A DNA stretch of 64,000 nucleotides from positions 1 to 64,000 of the forward strand of contig JAUHWC010000005.1 of NCBI GenBank assembly GCA_030424845.1. Direction: 5' to 3'. Position numbers and translations under genes: made by a program. The stretch comes from Alphaproteobacteria bacterium (GTDB lineage: Bacteria > Pseudomonadota > Alphaproteobacteria > Sphingomonadales > Sphingomonadaceae). Below, in pieces: positions 1 through 8,341 of the stretch (positions within the stretch are counted from its first letter, which is position 1; each line of letters opens with the position of its first letter). The notes beneath the pieces are model-generated. The model searched no databases. It had not been told where the DNA came from and saw only the letters and a program-made list of their open reading frames with translations.

Positions 1-1
1 C

Positions 2-142
2 CTGCCGATCCTGCTTGAATGGGCAGAGCGCGAGGGCGAGACGCTGGAGCACCTTGTCGCCCATGTCACCGTGCACGAAATCGGCCACCACTTCGGCCTG
101 TCCGACGAGGACATGCACGCCCTGGAGGAGATGGCGGGGTAA
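2..142 (+). CDS. Metallopeptidase family protein (zincin-like), C-terminal fragment
   Basis: Only the last 46 residues lie in the window; the gene begins upstream. The fragment carries the zinc-binding motif HEIGHHFGL near residue 28, followed by SDEDMHALEE and a stop at 140-142. This is the typical ending of the short DUF1025/zincin family, proteins of about 120-140 residues with an HExxH site of uncertain proteolytic activity. The reading frame is certain because the motif is intact; the substrate is unknown. The next gene starts about 40 bases downstream on the same strand. Confidence 0.8.
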   Translation: MPILLEWAEREGETLEHLVAHVTVHEIGHHFGLSDEDMHALEEMAG

Positions 143-180
143 GGCTTGCCTTCCGGCGCGGCGGTGCCATGCTGCCGTGC

Positions 181-1215
181 ATGAACCGCCTCAACCTGAT
201 CGCCGCCCTGCCCCTCGCCCTCGCCATGCCCGTGGCGGCGCAGGAGGAGGAGCCGGTCACGCCCGCCAGCATCGTCGTCGCCTCTGCACCTGAGGAATGG
301 GTGGAGATCGCGCCCGAGGATATCCTGATCATGCGGCTGGCGGATGATGGCAGCGAGAGCCCGCGTGATGTGGTGATCCAGCTGATGCCGCCGCCCTTCA
401 GCCAGCCGTGGGTGGCAAACATCCGCACCCTTGCCCGCGCGCACTGGTGGGACGGGACGAGCGTTTACCGCGTGGTCGATAACTGGGTCACGCAATGGGG
501 CGATGTGAGCGAGGAGAAGGCGCTGCCTGAGGGGGTGGTTTCTCCGGTGGCGGATTACACAATAGCCGTCTCGCAACTCCCGCGCGTGTCCAGCCCTTCG
601 CTGACCGATATCTATGAATCCTGCCCAGACAGGAGACGCGGGCGGTGCGCCGCAGAAGACCTGCCGCCAGCGGCGAGACAGCAACTCGAAACGATCATGC
701 GGCGCGCGCCAATGGCGGATCACTATTCCGAGTTGGCGATGTTTCGGCTGGGATGGCCGCTGGCGATGACCCGCGAGGATGCCACCGCCTGGCCAATCCA
801 TTGCTACGCTCATGTCGGCGTAGCGCGGGATATCGAGAGCACCGGCACCGGCAGCGAGCTCTACGCCGTGATCGGCCATGCCCCGCGCCAGCTCGATCGC
901 AATATCGCGGTGGTGGGCCGGGTGATCGAGGGGATGGAGCATCTCTCCACCCTCAGGCGCGGCACGGGCGAGGCGGGTGTCTACGAAAGCCGCGAGGAGG
1001 ACACGCGCATCGAATGGGTGCGGCTCGCCAGTGACGAGGAAGAGAGCGAGCACTGGCGGTACGAGTATCTCTCGACCGATAGCGACAGTTTCGCCGCTTA
1101 CGTAGAGAGCCGTTCCAACCGGAACGATCCCTTCTACACCGTGCCAGCCGGCGGGGTGGATATCTGCAACGTGCAGGTGCCGATCCGCTGGATCGATCCC
1201 GAAGGCGAAGGCTGA
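181..1215 (+). CDS. Secreted peptidylprolyl isomerase, cyclophilin-like
   Basis: A 344-residue protein with a Sec signal peptide (MNRLNLIAALPLALAMPVAA, cleavage after AQ). The body has cyclophilin features: a strand reading DVVIQLMPPPFSQPWVANI, then TSVYRVVDNWVTQWGD, the usual FHRV-like region in diverged form, and later AVIGHAPRQLDRNIAVVGRV and GMEHLSTL, which match the cyclophilin core. The isomerase catalytic Arg/Phe residues are not canonical, so activity is uncertain; a periplasmic folding role is inferred. The ATG at 181 is chosen because the signal peptide begins there; an in-frame ATG at 169 is possible. The stop overlaps the next start by one base. Confidence 0.75.
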   Translation: MNRLNLIAALPLALAMPVAAQEEEPVTPASIVVASAPEEWVEIAPEDILIMRLADDGSESPRDVVIQLMPPPFSQPWVANIRTLARAHWWDGTSVYRVVDNWVTQWGDVSEEKALPEGVVSPVADYTIAVSQLPRVSSPSLTDIYESCPDRRRGRCAAEDLPPAARQQLETIMRRAPMADHYSELAMFRLGWPLAMTREDATAWPIHCYAHVGVARDIESTGTGSELYAVIGHAPRQLDRNIAVVGRVIEGMEHLSTLRRGTGEAGVYESREEDTRIEWVRLASDEEESEHWRYEYLSTDSDSFAAYVESRSNRNDPFYTVPAGGVDICNVQVPIRWIDPEGEG

Positions 1216-1532
1216 TGCGGGGCGATGTGATCACCGTCACCGGCACGCTGCTCGGCTGGCGCAATGATGCCGGGATGCTCGCTACTTACCTGATGGTGGA
1301 GGGCGAGCAGGCGAACGAGGTTTCCGCACACGAACTGCACAGCCGCATTACCAGCGGCAAGAGGCGCGGCTTTGGCTCTGTGAAGGTGGAAGCGGTGATT
1401 GGCGGCAGCGAGTGGTCCACCAGCATGTTCCCGCAGGATGATGGCTGGTTCCTGCCGGTGAAGGCCGCCGTGCGCCGCGCCGAGGGGCTGGAGGAAGGCG
1501 GAGAGGTGACGGCGGAGATCACCCTTCTGTGA
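1215..1532 (+). CDS. DUF1905 domain protein, copy 1
   Basis: A 105-residue cytoplasmic protein made of a single DUF1905 fold, seen as the motif RGFGSVKVEAVIGGSEWST followed by MFPQDDGWFLPVKAAVRRAE. This small beta-barrel-like domain is widespread and its biochemical role is unknown. The ATG shares its A with the TGA stop of the upstream isomerase gene, and its own stop overlaps the GTG start of the next gene, so the three genes are probably translated in a coupled way. The next gene is a paralogue with the same motif order. Confidence 0.8.
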   Translation: MRGDVITVTGTLLGWRNDAGMLATYLMVEGEQANEVSAHELHSRITSGKRRGFGSVKVEAVIGGSEWSTSMFPQDDGWFLPVKAAVRRAEGLEEGGEVTAEITLL

Positions 1533-1852
1533 GCGATGTGGTGACACATGCCAGCCCGCTCTGGGTCTGGACCGGCGGGAACAGTGGCGGGACCTGGCAC
1601 TTCATGACCATCACTGGCGATGCGGGCGAAGCGATTGCCGTTCATGAGGCCATGCGGCGGCTGGAGTTTGGCAAGGGTCGCGGGTTCGGTTCGGTGAAGG
1701 TGCGCGCCACCATTGGCGCGACCTCATGGAACACCTCGGTCTTTCCGAGCAAGGAGAGCGGCGGATACCTGCTGCCGGTCAAACTGGCAGTGCGCCGCGC
1801 GGAGGACCTTGCGGAGGGCGATGTAGCCCAGGTCGAGCTGGAGTTGTTGTAG
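1529..1852 (+). CDS. DUF1905 domain protein, copy 2
   Basis: A 107-residue paralogue of the preceding gene: RGFGSVKVRATIGATSWNT and FPSKESGGYLLPVKLAVRRA align directly with the first copy. It starts with GTG at 1529, overlapping the previous TGA by three bases. The two copies differ at the N terminus (the second carries WVWTGGNSGGTWHFM). Family function is unknown; the arrangement suggests a local tandem duplication with retained translational coupling and perhaps a heterodimer. It converges with rsh, leaving 7 bases between the two stops. Confidence 0.8.
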   Translation: MSDVVTHASPLWVWTGGNSGGTWHFMTITGDAGEAIAVHEAMRRLEFGKGRGFGSVKVRATIGATSWNTSVFPSKESGGYLLPVKLAVRRAEDLAEGDVAQVELELL

Positions 1853-1859
1853 CGGCTGC

Positions 1860-3941
1860 CTAGATGCGTTCTGCTTCGGCCACGGCATCGCTTGCCCGAA
1901 GGCTGCTGACAATCCGCGTCAGGTGGGCAAGGTCCTGCACTTCCAGGTCCACCTCGTAAGTGTGGAACGGGTCATCGCGCTGCACCAGTTCGAGGTTCAT
2001 TACATTGGCGCTATTCTTGGCGAAAATGCCCGCCATTTCGGCCAAGGTTCCCGGCCGGTTGTAGAGCGTGACGTTGAGCCGGCCGACCGCGCCGTGGGAA
2101 TCCCGGCCCCACGACAGGTCAACCCAGTCCGCATCCTCGCCATTGGCGAGTTGCAGGCAATCGATGGCGTGCACTTCCACGCCCTGCCCCATGCGGCGCA
2201 AGCCCACGATCCGGTCCCCCGGCACCGGGTGGCAACATTCGGCCAGCGAGAAGCCCATGCCCGGCGTGAGGCCTTTGATGCTGATGGCGCGGCCCTGCTG
2301 CGGTTCTGCCGGCAAGTCCCGCGTGGACCCCGGCACCAGCGCCTCCATCACTTCGCGATCGGTGACCTTGGCGGATCCGATGGCGAACATCAGGTCCTCC
2401 TCGTCCTCCATCTCCAGCCTTTCGAGCGCGGCCTTGATCGCCTTCTTGCCGACCTTGGCCGGCAGGCGTTCCACGATCTCGTCAAACAGCTTGGTGCCGA
2501 TTTCGGCAACTTCGGCCCGTTCCTTCAGGCGCACTGCGCGGCGGATGGCGGCGCGGGCCTTTCCGGTGACGACAAAGCCCAGCCACGACATCTGCGGAGA
2601 GGCTTCCGAGCCCTTGATGATTTCCACCACATCGCCATTGGCCAGCGGCGTGCGCAGCGGCATGTGGCGGCCGTTGATCTTGGCCCCTACGGTCTGCGCA
2701 CCGAGATCGGTGTGGACGGCAAAGGCAAAGTCCACCGCCGTCGCACCCTTGGGCAACTGGAACAGCGCACCCTTGGGCGTGAAGGCGAAGATGCGGTTCT
2801 GGTAGACCGCCAGCTTGGTGTGTTCCAGCAGCTCTTCGGCATCATGGCTGGCATCGACGATCTCGATCAGGTCGCGCAACCAGCCCACCTCGCCATCAGG
2901 CCTGTCCGCCTGCTTGTAGGCCCAGTGCGCGGCAAGGCCGAATTCATTGGTGCGGTGCATCTCCTGCGTGCGGATCTGCACCTCCACGCGCATGGATCCG
3001 GCATGGATCAAGGTGGTGTGGAGCGACTTGTAGCCATTGGTCTTGGGTGTGGAGATGTAATCCTTGAAGCGGCCGGGAACCATCTTCCATGTCTGGTGCA
3101 GCACGCCCAGCGCCCGGTAGCAGTCATCCACGTCGCGGGTAAGCACGCGGAAGGCCATGATGTCGGTCACCTGGTCGAAGGAGACATGGCGTTCGGCCAT
3201 CTTGCGCCAGATGGAATAGGGGTGCTTCTCGCGGCCCCAGACTTCCACTTCCAGCCCCGCCTCAGCCAGCGCCTGCTTGATCTTCAGCGCAATGGCATCC
3301 ACCTGCCCGCCTTCGCTGGAACGGATCTGCTCAAGCCGGCTGGTGATGGTGGCATAGGCTTCCGGTTCCAGCTGTTCGAAGGCGAGCAGCTGCATTTCGC
3401 GCATGTATTCGTACATGCCCACGCGTTCTGCCAGCGGGGCATAGATATCCATCGTCTCGCGCGCGATGCGGCGGCGCTTTTCCGGGCTCTTGATGAAGTG
3501 CAGCGTGCGCATGTTGTGCAGCCGGTCCGCCAGCTTGACCAGCAGCACGCGCAAGTCCTCGCTCATCGCCAGCAGGAACTTGCGTAGGTTTTCCGCCGCG
3601 CGCTCGTTCTCCGGCATCTGCTCGATCTTGGATAGCTTGGTGACACCATCCACCAGCTGCGCCACCTCCTCGCCGAAATTGGCCCGGATGTCGTCGATCG
3701 TGGCGAGGGTATCCTCCACCGTATCGTGGAGCAGCGCGGTTATGATGGTTTCCTGGTCCAGCTTCAGGTCCGTCATCAGCCCGGCCACTTCCACCGGATG
3801 GCTGAAGTACGGGTCCCCGCTGGCGCGCTTCTGGCTGCCGTGCTTCTGCACGGTGTAGACATAGGCACGGTTAAGCAGCGCCTCGTCGGCGTCAGGGTCG
3901 TATCCCTTGACCCTTTCAACAAGTTCGTACTGGCGCAGCAT
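1860..3941 (-). CDS. rsh: Bifunctional (p)ppGpp synthetase/hydrolase, RelA/SpoT family
   Basis: A 693-residue cytoplasmic enzyme that makes and degrades the stringent-response alarmone (p)ppGpp. Domains in order: HD hydrolase (about 20-190, with HPVEV and LLHDTVEDT around 48-77), synthetase (about 240-350, with YKSLHTTL and the EVQIRTQEMH strand), TGS (about 383-443) and a C-terminal ACT domain (about 615-693). The intact HD pair and synthetase motifs suggest both activities, as expected of the single Rsh of alphaproteobacteria. An in-frame extension to 4130 exists but is low-complexity; the family starts with MLRQYELVERV, so 3941 is used. Confidence 0.95.
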   Translation of the reverse strand: MLRQYELVERVKGYDPDADEALLNRAYVYTVQKHGSQKRASGDPYFSHPVEVAGLMTDLKLDQETIITALLHDTVEDTLATIDDIRANFGEEVAQLVDGVTKLSKIEQMPENERAAENLRKFLLAMSEDLRVLLVKLADRLHNMRTLHFIKSPEKRRRIARETMDIYAPLAERVGMYEYMREMQLLAFEQLEPEAYATITSRLEQIRSSEGGQVDAIALKIKQALAEAGLEVEVWGREKHPYSIWRKMAERHVSFDQVTDIMAFRVLTRDVDDCYRALGVLHQTWKMVPGRFKDYISTPKTNGYKSLHTTLIHAGSMRVEVQIRTQEMHRTNEFGLAAHWAYKQADRPDGEVGWLRDLIEIVDASHDAEELLEHTKLAVYQNRIFAFTPKGALFQLPKGATAVDFAFAVHTDLGAQTVGAKINGRHMPLRTPLANGDVVEIIKGSEASPQMSWLGFVVTGKARAAIRRAVRLKERAEVAEIGTKLFDEIVERLPAKVGKKAIKAALERLEMEDEEDLMFAIGSAKVTDREVMEALVPGSTRDLPAEPQQGRAISIKGLTPGMGFSLAECCHPVPGDRIVGLRRMGQGVEVHAIDCLQLANGEDADWVDLSWGRDSHGAVGRLNVTLYNRPGTLAEMAGIFAKNSANVMNLELVQRDDPFHTYEVDLEVQDLAHLTRIVSSLRASDAVAEAERI

Positions 3942-4299
3942 ATCCGCATAAAATGGGGGCGGGAGCACGGCAAATGCAACCGGAAAAGCACGGGAAGCGC
4001 GGCTTTCTTGCCGGTCCCGCCCCCTCGCCCCCATTGCCGCAGGGCGGCGGGGGATGAGGGATAAGGGACAGCGCTCCTGAAATGACTTGCGACCGGTTGC
4101 AAATGCAACGATATGCGATGTCTCCGGCATTGTGACCGCATGCAGGCGATGGCGTTGGGCAAGCTATTTGCCATTCGTCGAGCGAGGTGGACGCTTGGGC
4201 CGGAACCCACTGGCAGAGCGGAAGATTTCCTGTAATCGCCAGGCCCCGGGGCTGAACGGATTGAACCTTTTGCCGATGCCTTTTGCTGGAGAGACGAAC
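3942..4299. other. Divergent intergenic region between rsh and a secreted-protein gene
   Basis: About 358 bases with no convincing gene. It must hold both divergent promoters. A short inverted repeat is visible (GTTGCAAATGCAAC near 4097-4110), and the string CCGGTTGCA at 4091 is the complement of TGCAACCGG near 3973. I see no known riboswitch or RNA. The reverse-strand frame upstream of rsh stays open but reads as arginine/alanine-rich noise. Confidence 0.4.
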
Positions 4300-5166
4300 T
4301 TGGCCCTTGCGCGTACAACTGCCCTTGCCGCGATGCTTGGCGCTCTTGCCCTTGCCCGGCCGCTTGCCGCCCAACAGGATGACACGATCGTCGTCACCGG
4401 CGAAATCGAGCGGCAGGTGGACGAAATGGAAGTGCGCCAGCAGGCCCGGGCCATCACCGAGCGCGGGAACATCATTGGTGCCCCGCTCGCCCGCTTCCAG
4501 CAGCCTGTCTGCCCCGGTGTGTGGGGGCTGGAAGGGGCAAGCGCACAACTGGTGATCGACCGTATCTACTACAACGCCGAAGCCGCCGGGCTTGAGCTGG
4601 ACGAGGATGCCGGCTGCGCGGCCAATGTCATCGTGGCCTTCGTTCCCGATCCGCACGCCGAATTCGATGCCCTGCGAACCTCGCGTCACCCGCTGGTCGA
4701 GGGGTTGACCTTCTGGGAGCGCAAGCGCGTCTCGCAAGTCGATGGCCCGGTACTGGCCTGGAATGTCGTTTCCACCCGCACTGCCTACGGGCAGGCGCGA
4801 AGCGGACGCCCGCCGGTCTATGACGGCACCGACATGTCGCGGCTCAATTCCGCCACACGCCGCGATATCGAAAGCGCCGTGGTGCTGATCGATGTGGATG
4901 CGCTGGGCACGATCGACGCGATCGCGGTGGCCGATTACGCGACCATGCGCCTGCTCGCCCGCACCCGCCCTCCACGCGATGACGAGCCCGCCTATGGCAC
5001 CATCCTCTCGCTGTTCGACAATCCTGTCGAAGCACCTGGGCGCATGACGGAATTCGACCGCGCCTATCTCGCCAGCCTCTATGCCGGCGAAGACAACCGT
5101 CCGGGCAACATGGCGCTGCGCAATGTCGGCGATCTGATGGAACGCGGCGTGGAGGGCATGGACTAA
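4300..5166 (+). CDS. Secreted protein of unknown function
   Basis: I do not recognise this family. From a TTG start at 4300 the protein is 288 residues and begins with a clean Sec signal peptide (hydrophobic stretch TTALAAMLGALALARPLAA, then QQDD). A GGAGAG ribosome-binding site at 4288-4293 lies six bases before the TTG, which decides for it over the ATG at 4276. The mature part holds the string DTIVVTGEIE, reminiscent of short TonB-box-like N termini, and two cysteines (VCPGVW and DAGCAAN) that could form a disulfide. No enzyme motif is visible; a periplasmic or surface role is inferred. Confidence 0.7.
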   Translation: MALARTTALAAMLGALALARPLAAQQDDTIVVTGEIERQVDEMEVRQQARAITERGNIIGAPLARFQQPVCPGVWGLEGASAQLVIDRIYYNAEAAGLELDEDAGCAANVIVAFVPDPHAEFDALRTSRHPLVEGLTFWERKRVSQVDGPVLAWNVVSTRTAYGQARSGRPPVYDGTDMSRLNSATRRDIESAVVLIDVDALGTIDAIAVADYATMRLLARTRPPRDDEPAYGTILSLFDNPVEAPGRMTEFDRAYLASLYAGEDNRPGNMALRNVGDLMERGVEGMD

Positions 5167-5199
5167 CTCCGCTTGCCGCCGGTTGCAGCGCGCTCCAAT

Positions 5200-6357
5200 A
5201 TGCGCGCCATGCAGCAGGCCGCTCCGCAAAAGACCACCATCTTCACCCGCATGTCCGCGCTGGCGGATGAACTTGGCGCGATCAATCTTGGGCAAGGCTT
5301 CCCGGACCTGCCCGAGCCGCCCGAACTGCTCGATGCGGCCCGGCGCGCGCTGGTGGACCATCCCAACCAGTATCCGCCGATGCGGGGCTTGCCCCAGCTG
5401 CGCAGCGCGATTGCCGATTGGTACGCCAGAGAGCAGGGGCTGGATGTGTCGCCAGAGGAGGTGGTGGTCACCTCGGGTGCCACCGAGGCGCTGGCCGCAA
5501 GCATTTTCGCGTTCATTTCACCCGGCGACGAGGCCGTGCTGTTCCAGCCGTTCTACGATGCCTACCTGCCCCTGGTCGAACGCGCGGGCGGTGTGGCGAA
5601 GACGGTGAACCTCGTGCCGCCTGACTGGCGCAGCTCCTTCGACGCGCTGGAAGAGGCGATCACGCCCAAGACGCGCCTGATCGTGCTCAACACGCCCAAC
5701 AATCCCACCGGAACTTTGGTGCCGCGAGAGGAGCTGGAGCGGCTGGCCACGCTTTGCGAGCGGCACGACATCACCCTGCTGTGTGACGAGGTGTGGGAGG
5801 CGATGATCTTCAACGGCACACCGCATGTCTCGCCGCTGCATCTGGACAGCTTGCGGGCGCGGTCGATCAAGATCGGCTCGGCGGGCAAGATCTTCTCGCT
5901 CACAGGCTGGAAGATCGGCTGGGCCGTCGCCGCGCCGCCGCTGGCTGACGCCATCGCCGCGCAGCACCAGTTCCTCACCTTCACCACCGCCACACCCTTG
6001 CAACGCGCCGTGGCCGAAGGACTGGCGCTGCCAATTGAATGGTTCGCCGCCCACCGCGCGCGCTACGACGCAGGCCGCCAGTTCCTCGCTAATGGCCTTG
6101 AACAGGCAGGCTACAAAGTGCTGCCCAGCGCGGGAACATGGTTCCTCTCGATAGACCTCGCCGCCTCAGGCCTGCCCGCTGATGACGAAGCCGTGGCCGA
6201 ACGCCTGATCCGCGAAGCCGGCGTCGCCACCATCCCCGTCAGCGCCTTCTGCCGCGATGACCCGATGCGGGGGTATTTGCGATTCTGTTTCGCCAAGCAG
6301 CAGTCGACGCTGGATGAGGCGGTGGAGCGGTTGGCGGGGTTTCGGGCTCGAAACTGA
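5200..6357 (+). CDS. PLP-dependent aminotransferase, class I/II
   Basis: A 385-residue fold-type I aminotransferase. INLGQGFPDLPEP near the N terminus, TSGATEAL, NTPNNPTG and the PLP lysine in SAGKIFSLTGWKIGW are all present, followed by a C-terminal RFCF that supplies the substrate-carboxylate arginine. The pattern resembles the YbdL/kynurenine-aminotransferase group, which transfers amino groups from methionine, glutamine or aromatic amino acids to keto acids; exact substrate cannot be read. The ATG at 5200 is used; ATG 5209 and TTG 5173 are alternatives. It is a single gene on the plus strand, convergent with hemF. Confidence 0.9.
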   Translation: MRAMQQAAPQKTTIFTRMSALADELGAINLGQGFPDLPEPPELLDAARRALVDHPNQYPPMRGLPQLRSAIADWYAREQGLDVSPEEVVVTSGATEALAASIFAFISPGDEAVLFQPFYDAYLPLVERAGGVAKTVNLVPPDWRSSFDALEEAITPKTRLIVLNTPNNPTGTLVPREELERLATLCERHDITLLCDEVWEAMIFNGTPHVSPLHLDSLRARSIKIGSAGKIFSLTGWKIGWAVAAPPLADAIAAQHQFLTFTTATPLQRAVAEGLALPIEWFAAHRARYDAGRQFLANGLEQAGYKVLPSAGTWFLSIDLAASGLPADDEAVAERLIREAGVATIPVSAFCRDDPMRGYLRFCFAKQQSTLDEAVERLAGFRARN

Positions 6358-6368
6358 CCGCCCTTACC

Positions 6369-7226
6369 TCACCCCCAAGTCACCTCGGGCGGCAGGCTCA
6401 TCAGGATCGCGTCGATATTGCCGCCGGTCTTGAGACCGAACAGCGTGCCGCGATCATAGACGAGGTTGAATTCGACGTAGCGGCCGCGCCATTCGAGCTG
6501 GCGTTTCTTGTCTTCCTCGGTGAACTCCATGCCCATGCGCTTCCTGACGATAGCCGGGAAGGCATCGAGGAAGGCTTCGCCCACGTCGCGGGTGAAGGCG
6601 AAGTTGCGCTCGAACTGGTCGAGGTTATCGCATTCGAGGTGGTCATAGAAAATGCCGCCCACGCCGCGCGCCACGTTGCGGTGGGGGATGAAGAAATAGT
6701 CATCTGCCCACTTCTTGAAGCGTTCGTAATAGGTCGGGTTGTGGGCGCTGCATGCCGCGCGCAGGCGGGCATGGAAGCTTTCCGTATCCTCGGCATATTC
6801 GATGGGCGGATTGAGGTCCGCTCCGCCACCGAACCATGCGGCCTGCGTGGTCAGGAAGCGGGTGTTCATGTGCACGGCGGGCACGTGCGGGTTGGCCATA
6901 TGCGCGACCAGCGAAATGCCGGTCGCGGTAAAGCCGCGGTTTTCCTCGTCCGCGCCGTTGATGGTCTTGGCGAATTGCGGCGCGAACTCGCCGGAAACGG
7001 TGGAAACGTTGACGCCCACCTTCTCGAACACCTTGCCCTTCATCTTGCCCTGCACACCGCCGCCGCCGTCGGAACCGTCCTCGGTCTCGCGGTCCCACGG
7101 GATGTATTCGAAGCTTGCGTCCGATCCCGCCTCGCGTTCTATGCTCTCGAATTCGGCGCAGATGCGGTCACGCAGGCTTTCAAACCATTCGCGGGCCTGT
7201 GCGGTTTGGGGGGTCCAGTCGGTCAT
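6369..7226 (-). CDS. hemF: Oxygen-dependent coproporphyrinogen III oxidase
   Basis: A 285-residue cytoplasmic enzyme that oxidatively decarboxylates coproporphyrinogen III to protoporphyrinogen IX in heme (and bacteriochlorophyll) synthesis using O2. Family signatures are clear: HVPAVHMNTRF, WFGGGADLNP, KKWADDYFFIPHRN, GGIFYDHLE and RGRYVEFNLVYDRGTLFGL near the C terminus. Length matches the family. The start at 7226 (MTDWTPQTAQ) has a purine-rich GGGAAGAGAG upstream; a longer open frame to 7952 is antisense to pdeM and is rejected. It is divergent from pdeM with 69 bases between. Confidence 0.95.
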   Translation of the reverse strand: MTDWTPQTAQAREWFESLRDRICAEFESIEREAGSDASFEYIPWDRETEDGSDGGGGVQGKMKGKVFEKVGVNVSTVSGEFAPQFAKTINGADEENRGFTATGISLVAHMANPHVPAVHMNTRFLTTQAAWFGGGADLNPPIEYAEDTESFHARLRAACSAHNPTYYERFKKWADDYFFIPHRNVARGVGGIFYDHLECDNLDQFERNFAFTRDVGEAFLDAFPAIVRKRMGMEFTEEDKKRQLEWRGRYVEFNLVYDRGTLFGLKTGGNIDAILMSLPPEVTWG

Positions 7227-7295
7227 ATCTCTCTTCCCTGCGGGACGTTTCGGGAGGGCCTTGCCATCCCGATGCGCTTGCGGCAAGACCAAGCG

Positions 7296-8006
7296 ATGGT
7301 TCCCGTTTCGTTCGCATTTCCCTTTTGTGGTGAGGAATTCCGCCTCACACGCTCGAACGCGCTCTACTGGCCGCGCGAGAATGCGCTGCTGGTGGCCGAC
7401 CTGCACCTCGAAAAGGCGAGCTTCTTTGCCAGTCACGGCCAGATGCTGCCGCCTTATGACAGCCGCGCCACGCTGGAACGGCTGGCCGCGGCAGTAAGGG
7501 AAACCGGCGCACGGCGGGTCTACACGCTGGGGGACAATTTCCACGATGCCGGCGGCGCTCTGCGGCTGGAAGGCCATGCGGCGGGCATGATCAATGCCCT
7601 CACCCGCGCGCTCGATTTCGTCTGGGTCACGGGCAATCATGATGAAGGGCAGGACGAACAGGGTCGAAAGCTTTGCGGTGGCACATTCGTGGAGGAGCTT
7701 GAACTTGCCGGAATGGTGCTGCGGCACGAGGCGAAGAAGGGTGAGACGCGGCCCGAGCTCTCCGGCCATTTCCATCCGCGCCTGGCGTTGAAGGTACGCG
7801 ACAAGCACATCCGCCGACCCTGCGCGGTGGTCAGCGAGAACGGCGAAAACGCTGGCCGCATGATACTGCCTGCGTTCGGTGCACTTACCGGCGGGATGAA
7901 TGCGACAGACCCCGCGATCCTCGGTGCGATGCAGCCCGCCACGGCGATCCATGCCATGGTGGCGACAGAGCGGAAACTGGCGCGGTTTCCATTATTTGTT
8001 TCGTGA
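7296..8006 (+). CDS. pdeM: Ligase-associated DNA damage response metallophosphoesterase PdeM
   Basis: A 236-residue calcineurin-like phosphoesterase. The metal-binding motifs are in order: VADLHLEKASF (DxH), GDNFHD (GD), GNHDE (GNHD/E) and SGHFHPR (GHxH). The combination with LHLEKASF is typical of PdeM, a DNA endonuclease that elsewhere sits beside a Lhr-like helicase, ligase and MBL exonuclease; none of those is adjacent here. The ATG at 7296 gives MVPVSFAFPF; an in-frame ATG at 7272 is possible. The stop codon lies within a perfect 8-bp hairpin (8005-8024). Confidence 0.85.
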   Translation: MVPVSFAFPFCGEEFRLTRSNALYWPRENALLVADLHLEKASFFASHGQMLPPYDSRATLERLAAAVRETGARRVYTLGDNFHDAGGALRLEGHAAGMINALTRALDFVWVTGNHDEGQDEQGRKLCGGTFVEELELAGMVLRHEAKKGETRPELSGHFHPRLALKVRDKHIRRPCAVVSENGENAGRMILPAFGALTGGMNATDPAILGAMQPATAIHAMVATERKLARFPLFVS

Positions 8007-8240
8007 ACCCGCATCCGCGGGTTCGTCCTCCCGGCTGATCCCTTCGCTGCGCTACGGGGCCGGTCCGGGCGGGCGGTCGCCCTTGCCCTCGCTTCGCTCG
8101 CGTTTTCTCTTGCAAACAGCATGGCCTGGAATGGTTGCGGCGCGGAACGCGACGCCAGCGCATGACCATGCGCCGGCCGGTAGGCCGGAAGCCAAGCGAG
8201 CCGGATGGCGCGCGCCCGGCGCTTGAGGGGCTCAACAAAC
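8005..8240. repeat. Intergenic palindrome-rich element, possibly repetitive
   Basis: The non-coding stretch between pdeM and infC starts with GAACCCGC-ATCC-GCGGGTTC (8005-8024) and then contains strings such as CTCGCTTCGCTCGCG, CGGCCGGTAGGCCGG and GGCGCGCGCCCGGCGC. The palindromic, codon-free character resembles dispersed REP-like intergenic elements. Only one copy is in the window, so repeat status is inference. The first hairpin has no T-run and is not a canonical terminator. Confidence 0.35.
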
Positions 8241-8306
8241 CAAATATTCCCCCACTAGCTTCCGCCGCGATTCATCACTACATAGGCGCCAGACTATCCG
8301 CTGTTA

Positions 8307-8323
8307 CAGGAGCATAACCCATA
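8307..8323 (+). promoter_or_regulatory. infC: Ribosome-binding site and probable AUA start codon of infC
   Basis: CAGGAG at 8307-8312 is followed by eight bases and then ATA at 8321-8323, in frame with infC and only two codons after an in-frame TAA (8315-8317). The first ATG of the frame (8342) has no Shine-Dalgarno sequence at a usable distance. A non-canonical start on infC is the known device by which IF-3 represses its own translation (AUU in E. coli). Starting here adds seven residues (M-P-R-P-P-R-R). Confidence 0.65.
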
Positions 8324-8341
8324 CCTCGTCCACCCCGCCGC

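Noticed and set aside
1923..3587. Open frame of 554 codons antisense to rsh
   Set aside because: It is the shadow of a GC-rich conserved gene; the translation is His/Arg/Gly-rich without motifs, while the opposite strand encodes complete Rsh domains.
3916..5361. Minus-strand open frame of 481 codons across the rsh upstream region and the secreted unknown gene
   Set aside because: Its translation has no motif, it spans a promoter region, and the plus strand carries a signal peptide with a good ribosome-binding site.
8005..8024. Perfect hairpin at the pdeM end as a terminator
   Set aside because: No T-run follows on either strand.
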